A stretch of 64,000 bases of DNA from Dendrocalamus latiflorus (GCA_017311315.1 CM029644.1:32569606-32633605); one strand, 5' to 3'. Positions 1 to 10,649 are shown, counted from the stretch's first letter. Notes: generated by a model from the letters alone, not told the origin. A program made the numbers and translations.

Positions 1-183
1 CTGTGGATAACCTGTATATTTTTGGCCGTACTTCCTTACCGAAATGTTCTTTTTTTCTTGGCAAGATTACGAGGCGCCTGCAACATTGCTTCATTGTTGC
101 CCCTTGTGAGCTAGTATATGCTTCTACAGCACTGCTTATTACACGCCCTTATTGATGATTTGGAGCATGAAAAATTGGAAAGT

Positions 184-809
184 TCAAATGGTTGCAGCCT
201 CTAGGTCCCTCATAGAAGAGGACGCACCACCATCGCCGTGCAGGGAGACTCCAAATGCACTGCCATCATGGCAGTCTTCAGCAAAAACCAGGGACCGTAC
301 GCCGTCCGCCGGAGGAGCCAAGTCGCCATCGGAGTCGAAGATCAAGATGTTCTTGATGTACGCCGCGCCGCCGTCGTCCTTGCATGGCCTGTGCTCGCTG
401 CCCATCGGAGGCCCTGCGCCCACCGAGGACTGCGCGTTGCCGCCCCAGCCGGCCACGACCGCACGGTCTGCAAGTGTGGTGAACAACGCGCTGGGGAAAT
501 GCCCTATCGGCCTGCGGATCCGGGCCTCGTCCAGGTAAATCGACCAGTGCCCCATCTGTGGGTTCTGTAATGCAACGGCCATGGATTTGTATCAGGAACT
601 CAATGTTAAGTGTGTGCATGTTAGATTGTTAGATAGACTAGCATTTGTTCGAACTTCTGTATGGTTATGGTGACGTCAGTCTGGTGTCCATGGTAAACCG
701 ACGGATTCGCCACTAACTTCCCCGGCGAAATGCCATTTTCAGCGCCTGTAGCCATCACGAATCCTGGGCAGTTGGTGTTGAAGCAGCCTGTGGTTTTGAA
801 CCCGTCTAC
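184..809 (-). pseudogene. Neprosin-domain (DUF239) protein, C-terminal fragment
   Basis: Two blocks on the minus strand resemble the C-terminal half of plant neprosin-domain proteins, a secreted putative peptidase family. The upstream block (about 809-660) follows a good acceptor (CCGCAG) and reads VDGFKTTGCFNTNCPGFV, matching the family DGY-x-TGCYN-x-x-CPGFV signature. The downstream block (about 564-184) starts after TTACAG and contains QMGHW, IGHFPSALF, WGGNAQSS, PPMGS and AAYIKNI, the typical final third of the domain, then a stop at 186-184. No canonical GT donor joins the two blocks in frame. I see no upstream exons encoding the signal peptide, the N-terminal DUF4409 region or the first half of the domain before repeat DNA begins near 820. 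It is therefore probably a truncated gene or a pseudogene; an unusual splice or distant exons remain possible. The family assignment is firm, the functional state is not. Confidence 0.6.
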
Positions 810-819
810 CTGCGGTTAG

Positions 820-1558
820 AGATTACCTCCAGATGAATATGGTACGTAGTTTAAAACGGTAGTACGTAGTTTCTTTTTTTTTTTATCACTGAGCAGAACG
901 TAGTTGAGTAATGCCTAAGCAATTTACAGTGGTAATTAATGCGGTGCGCGTGCTCTAACGGTTTTCGGTAAGCTTTTGTTCTGTTTAAAACGGTATGGGT
1001 TATTTAAACTCGATGATGTAATATTAATGTCAGTATAGTTTGTGCAATGTATGAGATCAATTCAGCAATGAATCTGTGAGCTAAAGTCATCGGCCTGGGA
1101 TAATTAGGCCAGGAGACATTACAACATAGGAGATTATTCAGTAACTTTGCACAGCTTAGTCTGCATGTACCGTCCATGATACGAAGCCGGGGCGGAATTG
1201 GGCCCATGGCAAGGTGGGCTTTAGCCTGGGGCGTGAAAAAAATACAGTGTATAGCCCAGCCCGGGATAGTATTGTTAGCATTCAGCCTAGGTAGCCCAAT
1301 AGCCCATAGCATCCCGCCAGGCCGTCAGCCCATCACCGTCTCTGCGCCGCGCGGCCCATCACGCGCTTGCTCGGCCCAATGGCCCATCACTTCATGCGCA
1401 AGGCGCAACGACGCTTGTTGCTCAGAACCCTAACCTCCCAAAGCCAAAAAAAGCCGCAGAGGCGCAGAAGGCCCAAGCCAAAAAAGAGACGCCGACGCTC
1501 GCCAGCTCGCCGATCCAGCGCCACCCCGCCTCCCAGCGCCGCCCCTCTTCCATAACAC
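820..1558. other. Intergenic, repeat-like
   Basis: No supportable gene. From about 1185 there is a stretch rich in GGCCCAT and AGCCCA words, typical of plant transposon flanks and promoters. It runs into the Harbinger-like coding remnant that follows. Terminal repeats could not be placed. Confidence 0.4.
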
Positions 1559-2540
1559 ATGAGTACTCATGAGTCACTTGCTATATTCTTGTGGATGTGT
1601 GGTGGAAATGAGTCGAATAGGAGATCACAAAATTGGTTCAAACACTCTAGTGAAATTATTAGCAGGAAGTTTGATGAGGTTCTCAATTTTGTGGTGGCAA
1701 TGGCGAAAGACTATATTAAACCCAAAGACCCTAACTTCTCCAATATTCACAGTAGGATTAAAGATGATTGTAGGGCTTATCCACACTTCAAGGATTGCAT
1801 TGATGCTTTCGATGGAACTCACATATTCATGCATCTATTCCACTTGACCAATAAGTGAGGTACATTGGAAGTTCAAGACATCCATCTCAAAATGTGTTGG
1901 CAATTAGTGACTTTGATATGCATTTCACATATGTATCCATGGGTCAACCGGGTGCCACGCATGACACTAGTGTGCTATACCATGCATTGAGAGTGGATCA
2001 AAATATCTTACCACATCCTCCACTCTCTTTGAATAATGTACTATCATTGACTTGATCTACCTTACTGATTCAGGCAAGTACTACCTTGTTGATGCTGGCT
2101 ATTCTAATCAGTTAGAATACCTAGCTCCATACATGGGCAAGAGGTATCATATTCTATATTTTCATAGAGGTGTGAAACCAACTACTACCAAAGAGAAATT
2201 CAACAGGGAACACTCGTCTAAGAGTAATGTGTTTGAGGGATCGTTTAGAGTATGAAAGATGAAGAGTAAAATTGTTCTAAAGATGTTGCCTTATCCAATG
2301 ATCAAGCAAAAGATTATTATTGCGGCTACTATGGTACTTTATAACTTCATAAGCTAGCACACTAGTGGGGATTGGCATTTTCCTAGGTGCGATCGGGATT
2401 CGAATTATGTGCCTACCATTCCTTCGAGATATCACCGTTATGCACTTCCTTGAGATGCATCAGATGGGTCAACGTCACAACCAAGTATTGGGTCCATGGA
2501 TAGTTTTTGCAATGAACTTGCGACTGTTGTAGCTCTTTCT
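1559..2540 (+). pseudogene. PIF/Harbinger-type transposase, decayed
   Basis: Three successive reading frames carry the DDE nuclease of PIF/Harbinger transposons. The first (1559-1858) holds YPHFKDCIDAFDGTHI, the region around the first catalytic Asp. A frameshift near 1855 leads to QNVLAISDFDMHFTYVSMG and PGATHD (1855-2040). A second shift near 2050 leads to YYLVDAGYSN and LAPYMGKRYH (2052-2255), around the second Asp region. A TGA at about 2253 sits where the family usually has Trp, after which the frame continues as KMKSKIVLKMLPYPMIKQK and ATMVLYNFI to about 2350, with further sequence to about 2540. With at least two frameshifts and two or more stops it cannot encode an active enzyme. No Myb-like partner gene was found alongside it. 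Confidence 0.8.
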
Positions 2541-2793
2541 TGGTGATATTTTGGAAGTAGCAAAAGTTTGATACCATGTCATACATTTTGTGTGTATCAT
2601 GTTATAAACATTTGTGTTGTGAATATTATGTTATGAACAGGCCTCCTATTGATAATTTGGTGAATTAGAATCTTAGGTCGTGATCATTATATTTTTCATG
2701 TGCATACCACGATAAATACATGATATTTTTGGTCAAAAATATTTAAAAAATTGAAATATGATTCTCTCTTTCTTGGAGCTGGAGCCAACCTTC

Positions 2794-2801
2794 AAGCCAA
2801 A
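2794..2801. repeat. 8-bp target-site duplication, left copy
   Basis: AAGCCAAA immediately precedes the hAT terminus and is repeated exactly at 6416-6423 after the other terminus. Confidence 0.93.
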
Positions 2802-3476
2802 CAGGGGCGAAGCCCAATGGGCCAAGGGGGGTTCCTTGGCACCAGGGTAAAAAAAAGAAACACTTATTACTATCCCATATTCACCATATGTGCACCACCT
2901 CCAGCCCAAAATTGTGCACCCCCTAGTGGCCCAGCCCACAAATTGGGCCCTGTTGATTGGAAAAAAAAACACAGCAGCAAGCAATCAGGCCCAACAATTA
3001 AGCTCCAACCGGATCTTTTTTTTTGCTTCAGGCGGACTTGCTGCCGATTCAACTTCTTTGTCTTCTTTCTTTTTCCATCTACTGCCGATTCATCTGCCGG
3101 CTGCCGCCAGATTTCTTTGCCTGTTGCGGCGTTGCCTCTACCGATTCATATGCCCATTGGGCTTCGCCCTGTCTGCTGCCGCGTCGAGCCATCGGAAACT
3201 CGGAATACAAGTTCCGCGTCGCCGGTCGCCCTGTCTTCAGTCTTCACGGAACGGAAATACGGAATCACGCATCACGGTGCCGCATCTAAGCAAGTAAGCA
3301 TCTTCAGTTCTTCACGTGAATACGTGATCACGTCGGAAACTCAGAATACAAGATTACAAGTGCTTCTGCTTCCAGGACTTTCTTCAGTTCTTCACATCGG
3401 CTGTCGGCATCTAAATCTTCACGGACCACGGTGCGAACAGGAACAGCCGAACAAGAGTTTTGATTCTAAAAGCTAG

Positions 3477-3710
3477 GTAATTCATTCAACTTTCTTTACC
3501 TCTCTAATTCTTTAACAAACTAGTTTGATCTATTATAAGAAAGCACTTGTATGGCACAGATATGTTCTGAATTTGGAGTAAAATTATATGCATCTATTAT
3601 CAATTTTCTTACTATTATGCAATTTTCCTACTGTAGAACCATATATTTCTTATCTTTTTATATTTGTAATTTGACTACATGGTTAATTGGTTATAACTTA
3701 TAAATAATAG
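3477..3710 (+). other. Predicted 5'-UTR intron of the hAT transposase gene
   Basis: Donor GCTAG|GTAATTC at 3477 and acceptor AAATAATAG|GTGG ending at 3710 bracket an AT-rich 234-bp stretch. The transposase ATG lies 20 bases downstream at 3731. Inferred from splice consensus and composition only. Confidence 0.5.
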
Positions 3711-3730
3711 GTGGAGCACTAATCTTAGTA

Positions 3731-6079
3731 ATGGAGAAATTTCTGAAAAGAAAAGCACCAGATAGCACCAACAATGCAAGAAGTTCATGTCCAGATTTAC
3801 ATGAGATCAATTGGAATGAGGAGATTGAATATGATCCAGGGTTAAGGAAACCAATTGATGCTTACCATCCTAATTTGAGAGATAGGGTAAGAAGAAAGTA
3901 CCTAGAGAATGGGCCTTGCCAACCTCGCACATTTTCTTTTCCAGTTACAAAGATATCTGATCGAGATAGAAAATTTAATCCTAATTGGTTTGATGAGTTT
4001 GGTGGTTGGCTTGAGTATAGTAAGGAAAAAGATAGAGCATATTGCTTTTTTTGTTTCTTATTTAGAGACCCTAATAAGAAAGAGGATGGGTATAAAGCAT
4101 TTGTTACAGATGGTTGGAATGGTTGGCATAGAAAAAACAGGTTGAAAGATCATGTTGGTGGAGTTGGTAGCTTGCACAATCAAGCAATGAAAAATTGTGA
4201 CGCTTTGTTACAAAGAGCTCAACATATTGATGTTGTTATGCAAATTCAAAGTGAAGCTGCTAAAAATGCTTATTTTACTCGGCTAAATGGCTCAGTTAGT
4301 GTTGCTAGATGTTTATTGAAGCAAGGATTGCCCTTCCGAGGCCATGATGAGTCCAAGGATTCTTATAACAAATTAAAGGGAATTTTTTGGAGTTTCGTGA
4401 TTTCCTAGCAGAGCATGATCCTACATTAAAAAAAGGTGGTAGGTAATGATGCTGCACGTAACAGTCTTATGACATCTTCTGATATTCAGAAGGATATCGT
4501 TGAATGTTTTGCAAAAGAAATATTACATTCTATTCTGGAAGAACTTGGGCATGATGTATTTTGCTTGCTGGTTGATGAATCTAGAGATGTATCTTGCAAA
4601 GAGCAAATGGCAGTGGTGTTGAGATATGTTGATAAGTGTGGAATTGTCAAGGAAAGATTCGTTGGACTTGTTCATGTGAAGGAAACAACTTCTTCCTATC
4701 TCAAGTCTTCAATTGATTCACTGTTTGCAGGATTCAAGTTAAGTTTGAAACAAGTAAGAGGCCAAGGATATGATGGTGCTAGCAATATGCGAGGTGAGTT
4801 CAATGGGTTGCAATCATTGATAATGAGAGAAAGTACTTCAGCTTATTATATTCATTGTTTTGCTCATCAACTTCAGTTAGTTGTTGTGGCTATTGTGAGA
4901 AAGCATAAAGGCATTAGTAATTTCTTTGGTATGGTTTCTACTTTGTTGAATGTTGTGGGTGGATCATCTAAGAGAAGAGACATGATTAGAGACATTAATC
5001 ATGAACAAGTGAGTAAGGCATTAGGTTGTGGGATGCTTCAAACAGGCACGGGATTAAATCAAGAGCAATGTCTCCAGAGACCGGGAGATACTCGTTGGAG
5101 TTCTCATTATAAAACTCTCAAAAGTTTGCTTGACATGTTTCCAACAATAGTTAAAGTGTTAGAATTTGTGGAAGAAGATGACAGAGATAGAGCAAATAGA
5201 GATCAAGCATCTGGTCTTTTAGTGTACTTTCAATCTTTTGATTTTGTCTTCTATTTGCATCTCATGTCAACTATATTAGTTATCACCAACACCTTGTCAT
5301 TAGCATTGCAACGGAAGGATCAAGATATTGTGAATGCTATTCAATGTGTCAAATCAACTAGATTGCATTTGGGTGATCTTAGAAGAGATGGATGGGAAAA
5401 GTTACTTGGTGATGTGTATGATTTTTGTGATAAATATGATATTATCAAATTGGAAATGGAAGAATCATACAACAATCCAAAGAAACCAAGACAAAAGACC
5501 GGAATTACAAACAAACAACATTATGAAGTGGATTGTTTTAATGATGTTATCGACTGGCTACTTCAAGAGCTTGATAGCCGCTTCAATGAGACAACATCTG
5601 AATTGCTTGTTTGCTCAGCTGCTTTCAATCCAAAAGAACGATTTCATGATTTTAATGTGGATAGCTTGATGAGACTGGCAAAACTTTATCCTGATGATTT
5701 TAGTTCTAGTGAATTGGCTGATCTTCGACATCATCTTTGCCTCTATATTGCTGATGTGAGAGAAGATGATAGATTCTCTAATGTAGAAAGTATTGGTGAG
5801 CTTTCTCAAAAAATGGTGGAGACAAGGAAACATCTTTGCTATCCTTTAGTTTATCGGCTTTTGAAGCTAGTACTAGTTTTGCCTGTTGCCACTGCTACGG
5901 TTGTGAGGTGCTTTTCAGCTATGAAGATTGTGAAAACATATTTACGTAATCGCATTGGTGATGACTACATGAGTCATAGCCTTATTTGTTACGTCGAGAA
6001 AGAAGAAATGAAGAAAGTCACAAATAAGGCTGCGGTTGATCGTTTTATGAATATGAGAGGACGCAAATATGCAATATGA
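3731..6079 (+). pseudogene. hAT transposase (TTF-type zinc finger, DUF4371, hAT-C), two compensating frameshifts
   Basis: Cuts and re-inserts hAT transposons, acting in the nucleus. The ATG at 3731 opens a frame with a TTF-type zinc finger (YCFFCFLF and WHRKNRLKDH, about residues 95-145). DUF4371 follows, with LVDESRDVS (first catalytic Asp), QGYDGASNM (second Asp) and HCFAHQLQL. The C-terminal hAT dimerisation domain reads LPVATATVVRCFSAM and LRNRIGDDYM, with a stop at 6077-6079. Total length would be about 780 residues, normal for this family. The frame is broken by a net-neutral pair of indels. The expected NFLEFRDFLAEHDPTLKK is read in a different frame from about 4382 to 4434, between a T6 and an A7 homopolymer, and the original frame then resumes. 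Without repair or ribosome slippage the product truncates at 4408. Everything else is open, so the lesion is either young or a sequencing error in the homopolymers. Confidence 0.88.
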
Positions 6080-6423
6080 AAAGGTATATTGCCTATTTTC
6101 ACATGATTTTTTAATAGTTTTTAGCTGAAAATTAACATGTTTTTATTCTCCTTTGTTGTAGGCCATTAAGGATATTGAGTTCAGATAATATATTTGCCTA
6201 TATTAATGGATTTATTTATTTTGGTACGTACTTTTTGCTACTAATGCTTTATCATCGACTCGCTGTTCATTGTCAATCACTTTGTTATATTATATATGTT
6301 AAAAACTGACGATACAACATATTTTATTTATATTGTCCATCGAAAATTTTGTGTATTGTGCTATATGTGTGATGAAGTGTGCACCCCCCTTGGTTTCTCT
6401 CTAGCTTCGCCCCTGAAGCCAAA

Positions 6424-7200
6424 CACAACCTTATGACAGCTCCAGATTATCAGAGGAGTAAATTAAACAAAAATTTAGGAAGTCATGCAAAACACCCCTT
6501 AATTCGAAAGGGCAAATACGCTATACATAGCTGCGTGTCCGTATGTATTGGCCAGCTAGTCAGGACCGCAGCTATACATAACGTACGTGTAATTAATCAG
6601 CACGAAGATTATTTAATTCACTATTTTTTTATTTCATCTTTTTCTGATTTTTTTGGACTCTTTTTTTTCTGTGTTCCTTCGTATTGTTCGTGATGGGATA
6701 ATCTGTTTTTCTATTTTAATTTTTAAAAATTTAATTACATCAAATAAAACACCATCAGTTATAGTAAAATATAATCTAACTACAATAAAAATATCATAAG
6801 TTATCATCAAACTGAACGTCTCCGTAAAGATGATTGCCCGGCCGGAATTGTGTCCGTGTATATTCACCAGCTAGTCTACTGCGGAATGTAGCAGGTGCGG
6901 TTGTTTCTAAAGGGATCCACCAAGTTGCAAAATTTTTATCCAAGTTGCGCAATTTTTTATGGCTACGTACGTGTAATTAATCAGCACGAATATTTAAGGT
7001 GGCTACTAGTATAGTATCATGGGATTCTACTCGACACTTAGTAGCTTAATTTTGGGCTGAGTGTAGTGCATGTAGTAGCTGAGTGTGTGAAACCGGTAGG
7101 TTGCTTACTTTTCAGAATAATGCTAAATAAATCGAAGTGCTACATCAATCATCTCAGTTTAGCATAAAGAAAAACCATTCTATTATTGTATGGTTACAGA
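6424..7200. other. Upstream region of the first HMA gene, with a dispersed AT-rich repeat copy
   Basis: About 6605-6830 holds a copy of the AT-rich dispersed repeat family also seen near 34.8, 35.5, 56.1 and 57.1 kb (shared words such as a T-run followed by TGTGATGGG and an AATTTAATTA core). The word ACGTACGTGTAATTAATCAGCACGAA occurs in part at both about 6583 and 6964, as a local duplication. No coding sequence is supported. Confidence 0.5.
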
Positions 7201-7206
7201 GAGCGC

Positions 7207-7213
7207 TATAAAA
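7207..7213 (+). promoter_or_regulatory. TATA box of HMA gene 1
   Basis: TATAAAA lies about 110 bases before the ATG at 7318, in the context GCGCTATAAAATAGCGC. The paralogues at 14.2 and 25.3 kb have GAGCGCTATA and the one at 28.1 kb has AGCCCTATATACA at the matching place, which supports it as the core promoter. Confidence 0.65.
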
Positions 7214-7317
7214 TAGCGCATTAGGCCTTGTCCCTTGGCACTGCGGTGTGATCTACCCAAACGTACGTGTTCAAGAACCGTTTGCGTTTAGCTGATCGAT
7301 CTACTTGCTTCCTTCTA

Positions 7318-8277
7318 ATGTCTGAGAAGGTGAGTTTTTTTTTTACTTCTCTTAACATGAGACTCGTTTTCTGTGAAGAACTGGCCGGTGATCATGCGCC
7401 GACAAGCTGTAAATTTCAACACACGATCTTAATATGGTCGATTGTTAGCCGTCTAAGGATTGAGGAAACACACGTATATAATTGCATCCATACAATAATA
7501 ATGCATGCAGAGTTTCGATCAGGTCTCAAATAATCTAGAGAAAATTTAAGCTTCTGCTGTTTTGCCTGCATGCAGAAGGAGTCCACCCTGATCATAAAAG
7601 TTGATCTCGCCTGCGAAATCAGCCACAAGAAGATTCAAAAGGTTCTATGCAAACTCCAAGGTACAGTAGCAGCTAGCCAGTATATATATCAATCCATTCC
7701 TGCCCAGCTAGATTGACTTCTTTGTTAAACGTTGTGTCATATATATGTATACACATGCATGGCATCAGTGAAGGAGAACATCAGGAGCATCGCTTTCGAC
7801 ATCAAGAACAACACGGTCACCATCGCTGGCCCCTTCGACCCGGACAAGCTCTCCCAAAAGCTGAAGTGCATCGCGGGATGTGTGATCAACAGCATCGAGG
7901 AGAAGAAGCCGCCGACACCGACGCCGCCCGTTGAACCGAAAGGGCCGGTGGCGACCGCGTCGGCCTCGGCGACGGTGAACCTAGGGTTCACGCAGGTGTG
8001 CGTGCTGTGCTCCCCGTGGCCGTGCAGCGACCCCATCAGCCACTGCTCCCACTCTACCAAGCAGTTCAGACACTGCGAAGGCGTGCCGGCGCCAGCCGTC
8101 GCACCCGTCTGCACCGGCGGCGGCGTCCCCTGCGTGGGACCGTGCTGCCGAGGCGGGTGTGGCTCTTCGTGGTGCACGGGGGACGGCGCGCACGGCTGCC
8201 CGGCGCGGCTGTCGGCCTGCAGAGGGAGCAAGGGCTGCCGGGTCGTGCACCCTCCGACCTCCTGTGCCATCATGTGA
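7318..8277 (+). CDS. HMA-domain protein with Cys-rich tail and CaaX-type end (Pi21/HIPP-like), gene 1
   Basis: Predicted three-exon gene encoding 201 residues. Exons: 7318-7329 (MSEK, donor GTGAGT), 7576-7660 (phase 1 end, CAAG|GTACAG) and 7769-8277. The HMA fold covers about residues 8-75 (TLIIKVDLACE, IQKVLCKLQ, IRSIAFDIKNNTVTIAG, FDPDKLSQKL). The metal-binding CxxC is broken: C17-E-I-S20. A short Pro-rich linker (PPTPTPPVEP) follows, then a cysteine-rich tail (CVLCSPWPC, HCEG, GPCCRGGCGS, SKGCRVVH) ending in CAIM, a plausible prenylation CaaX motif. Architecture matches grass Pi21-like and HIPP proteins, cytosolic or membrane-tethered metal binders; rice Pi21 is a known blast-susceptibility factor. 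Its own function is inferred. With the CxxC lost, the HMA domain may no longer bind metal while the tail still could. Same exon structure as the paralogues at 25.3 and 28.1 kb. Confidence 0.8.
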
Positions 8278-8921
8278 TCTGATCGCCGATCATGCATGAC
8301 CGTGATTGATCGATCGTATGTCTACTCGTCCAGCAAAATTGTGTATGTCGTGTTTAGTTGGTTTGCCGTCCTGTTGCGGAGTGCTTCTCCTAAGTCAGTG
8401 TAGCATGCGCAGTGTACTGCGCGCGCGCGCTTTGAATGCACTTAATTGAATATGCTAGCTCGGCGCCCAAGCAAGTGCATGTTTTACTATGTTGTCATGC
8501 TGTAACTTGGAATGCTTACTCAAGATCGTGATTGTCTGTAACCACCACAATCAATTGAGATAACTAGCCCGTGCAAACTGCACGGGCTAGATATTTTAAA
8601 ATAATTTTATCCTTTGCATCAAAATCATATCAAAATAAAAAAAACTTATTTTTGCTAAAGTTTAAAGAAAGTTGACAGACGTGGCATGAGAACCCTTTTT
8701 TCTCTGGTTTGGCTTCAAAGTCGGAACATTGCCACTTGCATATGAGCTGCAATAGAAATGGTAACAATGGCTATTTCATGCCTACATTCAAAATTAGGCT
8801 TTGCCACTATAAAGTGATGTTCGAAATTAGGTTTTGCCGCTATGAATCAATGTAAGAATGTATAGTTTTCTTAGGATTAATATTTAGTCACACTGTGTTA
8901 CAGAATTTTCTAGAAATAAAA
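8278..8921. other. 3' flank of HMA gene 1 and AT-rich spacer
   Basis: Contains the gene 1 3' UTR, a short GC dinucleotide run near 8420-8430 and a perfect 12-bp inverted repeat at 8564-8590. No polyadenylation signal could be chosen with confidence, and no further gene is seen. Confidence 0.4.
8564..8590. repeat. Perfect 12-bp palindrome with 3-base loop
   Basis: CTAGCCCGTGCA, loop AAC, then TGCACGGGCTAG. Hairpins of this kind, flanked by CTAG, occur at the ends of several grass repeats, possibly Helitron-like or other MITEs. No partner terminus was found, so the element type is unknown. Confidence 0.6.
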
Positions 8922-9800
8922 TGTAACAGCCCAAATTAGAGGCAATTCAAATTTCTTGAATAAATTTGGCATTTGGTTCTTTTTCATTTTTTCCCGGTAT
9001 TGGAAGTTGAAATTGAAAACCAAATTCAAAATTGGAAATTCAAATTATAAACCAAATGCAAATCAAAATCCAATTCAAAATCAAATATGAGTTCAATTCA
9101 AAATTTAAAACCTGAAATGGAAGTGAAAATCAGAGAAATTCGAGAAAATAGTTTTGGGCTTGGCCCAATTCTCTTCCCCTCTCTCCTTCTCCTTTCCGGC
9201 TCGGCGCCAATTGGCCCACTCTGCCTCCTCGCTCGCCGTGCTCTAGCAGGATCCGGCTCTATGTTGACCGCGCTTTGCGCCACCACGATTGTGCCCACGC
9301 GCGCTACTCTGCCAAGACGTCACGTCATCACCGCCTTAGTTGACGCCCCATGCGTGCCACCCCTCCATGCCTATGCTACACCCTACTTAGTACCGTCACA
9401 TCGCCGGGCAAAGCATTGACGTCAAGCCACGCGCACCGTTGCTTGCACCAGCTCTGCTCCACACCAACCTACCTTGTTGTGTGCGCTACGCCTATCTCAC
9501 TGCTTGTACCTCACCTGCTCTCGCATCACTGACTGTGCCCCTACCCTGCTTAGTCATGTCGCAGCGATCGATCACATCGGAGTCAAAGCTGCACCAGCAC
9601 CCATTGCACCTGCTTTGCCTCATCTTGCCGCTTCACCGTGTGCCCCCTGTCCCATCGCATCGCTCCAGTGCCTCACCGACCATGCCATACCAACTATCAC
9701 GTCACGCCCGTACCAGTGCCCACGCCCTACTGTTGGCCACCACGCCATGGCTCGCACTTGAGCTCACCACTAGGCTATAAAAGTCCCATGAGCTTTCCTT
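8922..9800 (+). mobile_element. LTR fragment starting TGTAACAGCCC
   Basis: Starts with TGTAACAGCCC, the usual opening of a class of grass Ty3/gypsy LTRs. It continues with AAATTC-rich DNA, a GGCTTGGCCCAATTC block, a C-rich stretch and a TATA-like GGCTATAAAAG at about 9774. Its right edge near 9800 abuts a minus-strand retroelement fragment. The frames through the C-rich part are not genes. No matching LTR or TSD identified. Confidence 0.45.
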
Positions 9801-9829
9801 TCCTCCCCACACCTTGCGCGTCGGTGCGG

Positions 9830-10139
9830 TGGGCTCCGGAGTCGATGACGAGGCCGACGTCGCCGACGTTGCCGCTCCCACGTTGGGTGCGGGGGCCGTA
9901 GTCATGCCAGCGCGAGCATCGGCATCACCGCTCCCGACAACCCGATCAGTACTGCCAGTGCCGACCGCCGCACCAGCGGTAGGGTCGACCGTCGTGCCAC
10001 GAGCATCGACATCGGCAGTCGCAGCGCTGACACTGCCATCCGCACCAGCAGCCGATGCCGAAGCCCTGGTGTTGACGAGCGTCTCCGTTGTACTCCTCTT
10101 CTTCTTTGCTGTCGATGATGAAACTTTCTTGGGTGCCAT
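9830..10139 (-). pseudogene. gag-like 5' coding start of an LTR retrotransposon (truncated)
   Basis: A minus-strand frame begins with ATG at 10139 (MAPKKVSSSTAKKKRS), 52 bases inside the presumed LTR and primer-binding site. It continues as an Ala/Thr/Ser-rich low-complexity stretch to about 9830, where the sequence changes to that of the neighbouring LTR, so the frame to 9702 is chimeric. A Lys/Ser-rich N-terminus just after the PBS is typical of plant retroelement gag. No zinc knuckle, protease, RT or integrase follows. The gag call rests on position; sequence similarity could not be tested. Confidence 0.4.
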
Positions 10140-10170
10140 CCTTCTTCAGATATCAGAGCTTGCTCAGTTG

Positions 10171-10191
10171 CTCCCCACGGACGACGCCAAC
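10171..10191 (-). other. Putative primer-binding site
   Basis: On the minus strand GTTGGCGTCGTCCGTGGGGA lies directly inside the LTR. This resembles the TGGCGCCGT-type PBS of several grass gypsy elements, and its position next to a TG...CA LTR supports the call. Confidence 0.45.
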
Positions 10192-10440
10192 TGTTGTGGT
10201 TACGGACCAAACAGTGAAATGAGAGTATAGTAATGGAGATGATAGATGAACAATGCTTGCCCTTTTTTCCCGTGTCTAGGGCAGTCATATATATATATTC
10301 ACATTAGGAGTATTTTACAATTATGCCCTTGCATTGTGCACCCTTCGTAGGGGTACTTATGCCATTATACCTATCCCATTTTGGGCTTTACAATCCTTTA
10401 ACAAGCCGGCTGGGCTTAGGTGGGGGCCACCCCTACAACA
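10192..10440 (-). mobile_element. Short LTR (249 bp), TGTTGT...ACAACA
   Basis: Begins TGTTGTGG at 10192 and ends CCTACAACA at 10440, giving the short terminal inverted repeat of an LTR. The PBS-like site and gag-like frame lie on its low-coordinate side, so the element points to the minus strand. The second LTR is not in the window. Confidence 0.5.
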
Positions 10441-10649
10441 ATTCTGTTTCTCTCGTCTTTAGTTACCAACCATCCCTCGTCACCAGCTCCCTCATCTACA
10501 CATATATCACTCTTACCATGCCACCCCCCCTCACCCACGGTGCTGCGCGTCGACAATGAGTCCATAATTTCTGGTGGCAACGCACTGGATTCCCTTTTTG
10601 CTCAGCTACAAATATAGAGCTCTGTCACGTTCGCCGCGCCGGCTCCGTG

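Larger units (their letters stand above)
2802..6415 (+). mobile_element. Complete hAT-superfamily DNA transposon (3614 bp)
   Basis: The element begins CAGGGGCGAAGC at 2802 and ends GCTTCGCCCCTG at 6415, so the termini form a perfect 12-bp inverted repeat. It is flanked by an exact 8-bp direct repeat, AAGCCAAA, at 2794-2801 and 6416-6423, which is the hAT target-site duplication length. Inside is one transposase gene of the ZMYM/TTF zinc-finger, DUF4371 and hAT-dimerisation type (3731-6079). A likely 5'-UTR intron lies at 3477-3710, and a possible 3'-UTR intron from about 6083 to 6162 (AAG|GTATAT to TTGTAG). Perfect duplications and a nearly open transposase suggest a fairly recent insertion. 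The open frame at 2751-3476 crosses the left terminus and is not a gene. Confidence 0.93.

Noticed and set aside
2751..3476. 241-residue plus-strand frame at the hAT left end
   Set aside because: It crosses the transposon terminus and has no domain; the region is the transposase 5' UTR and promoter.
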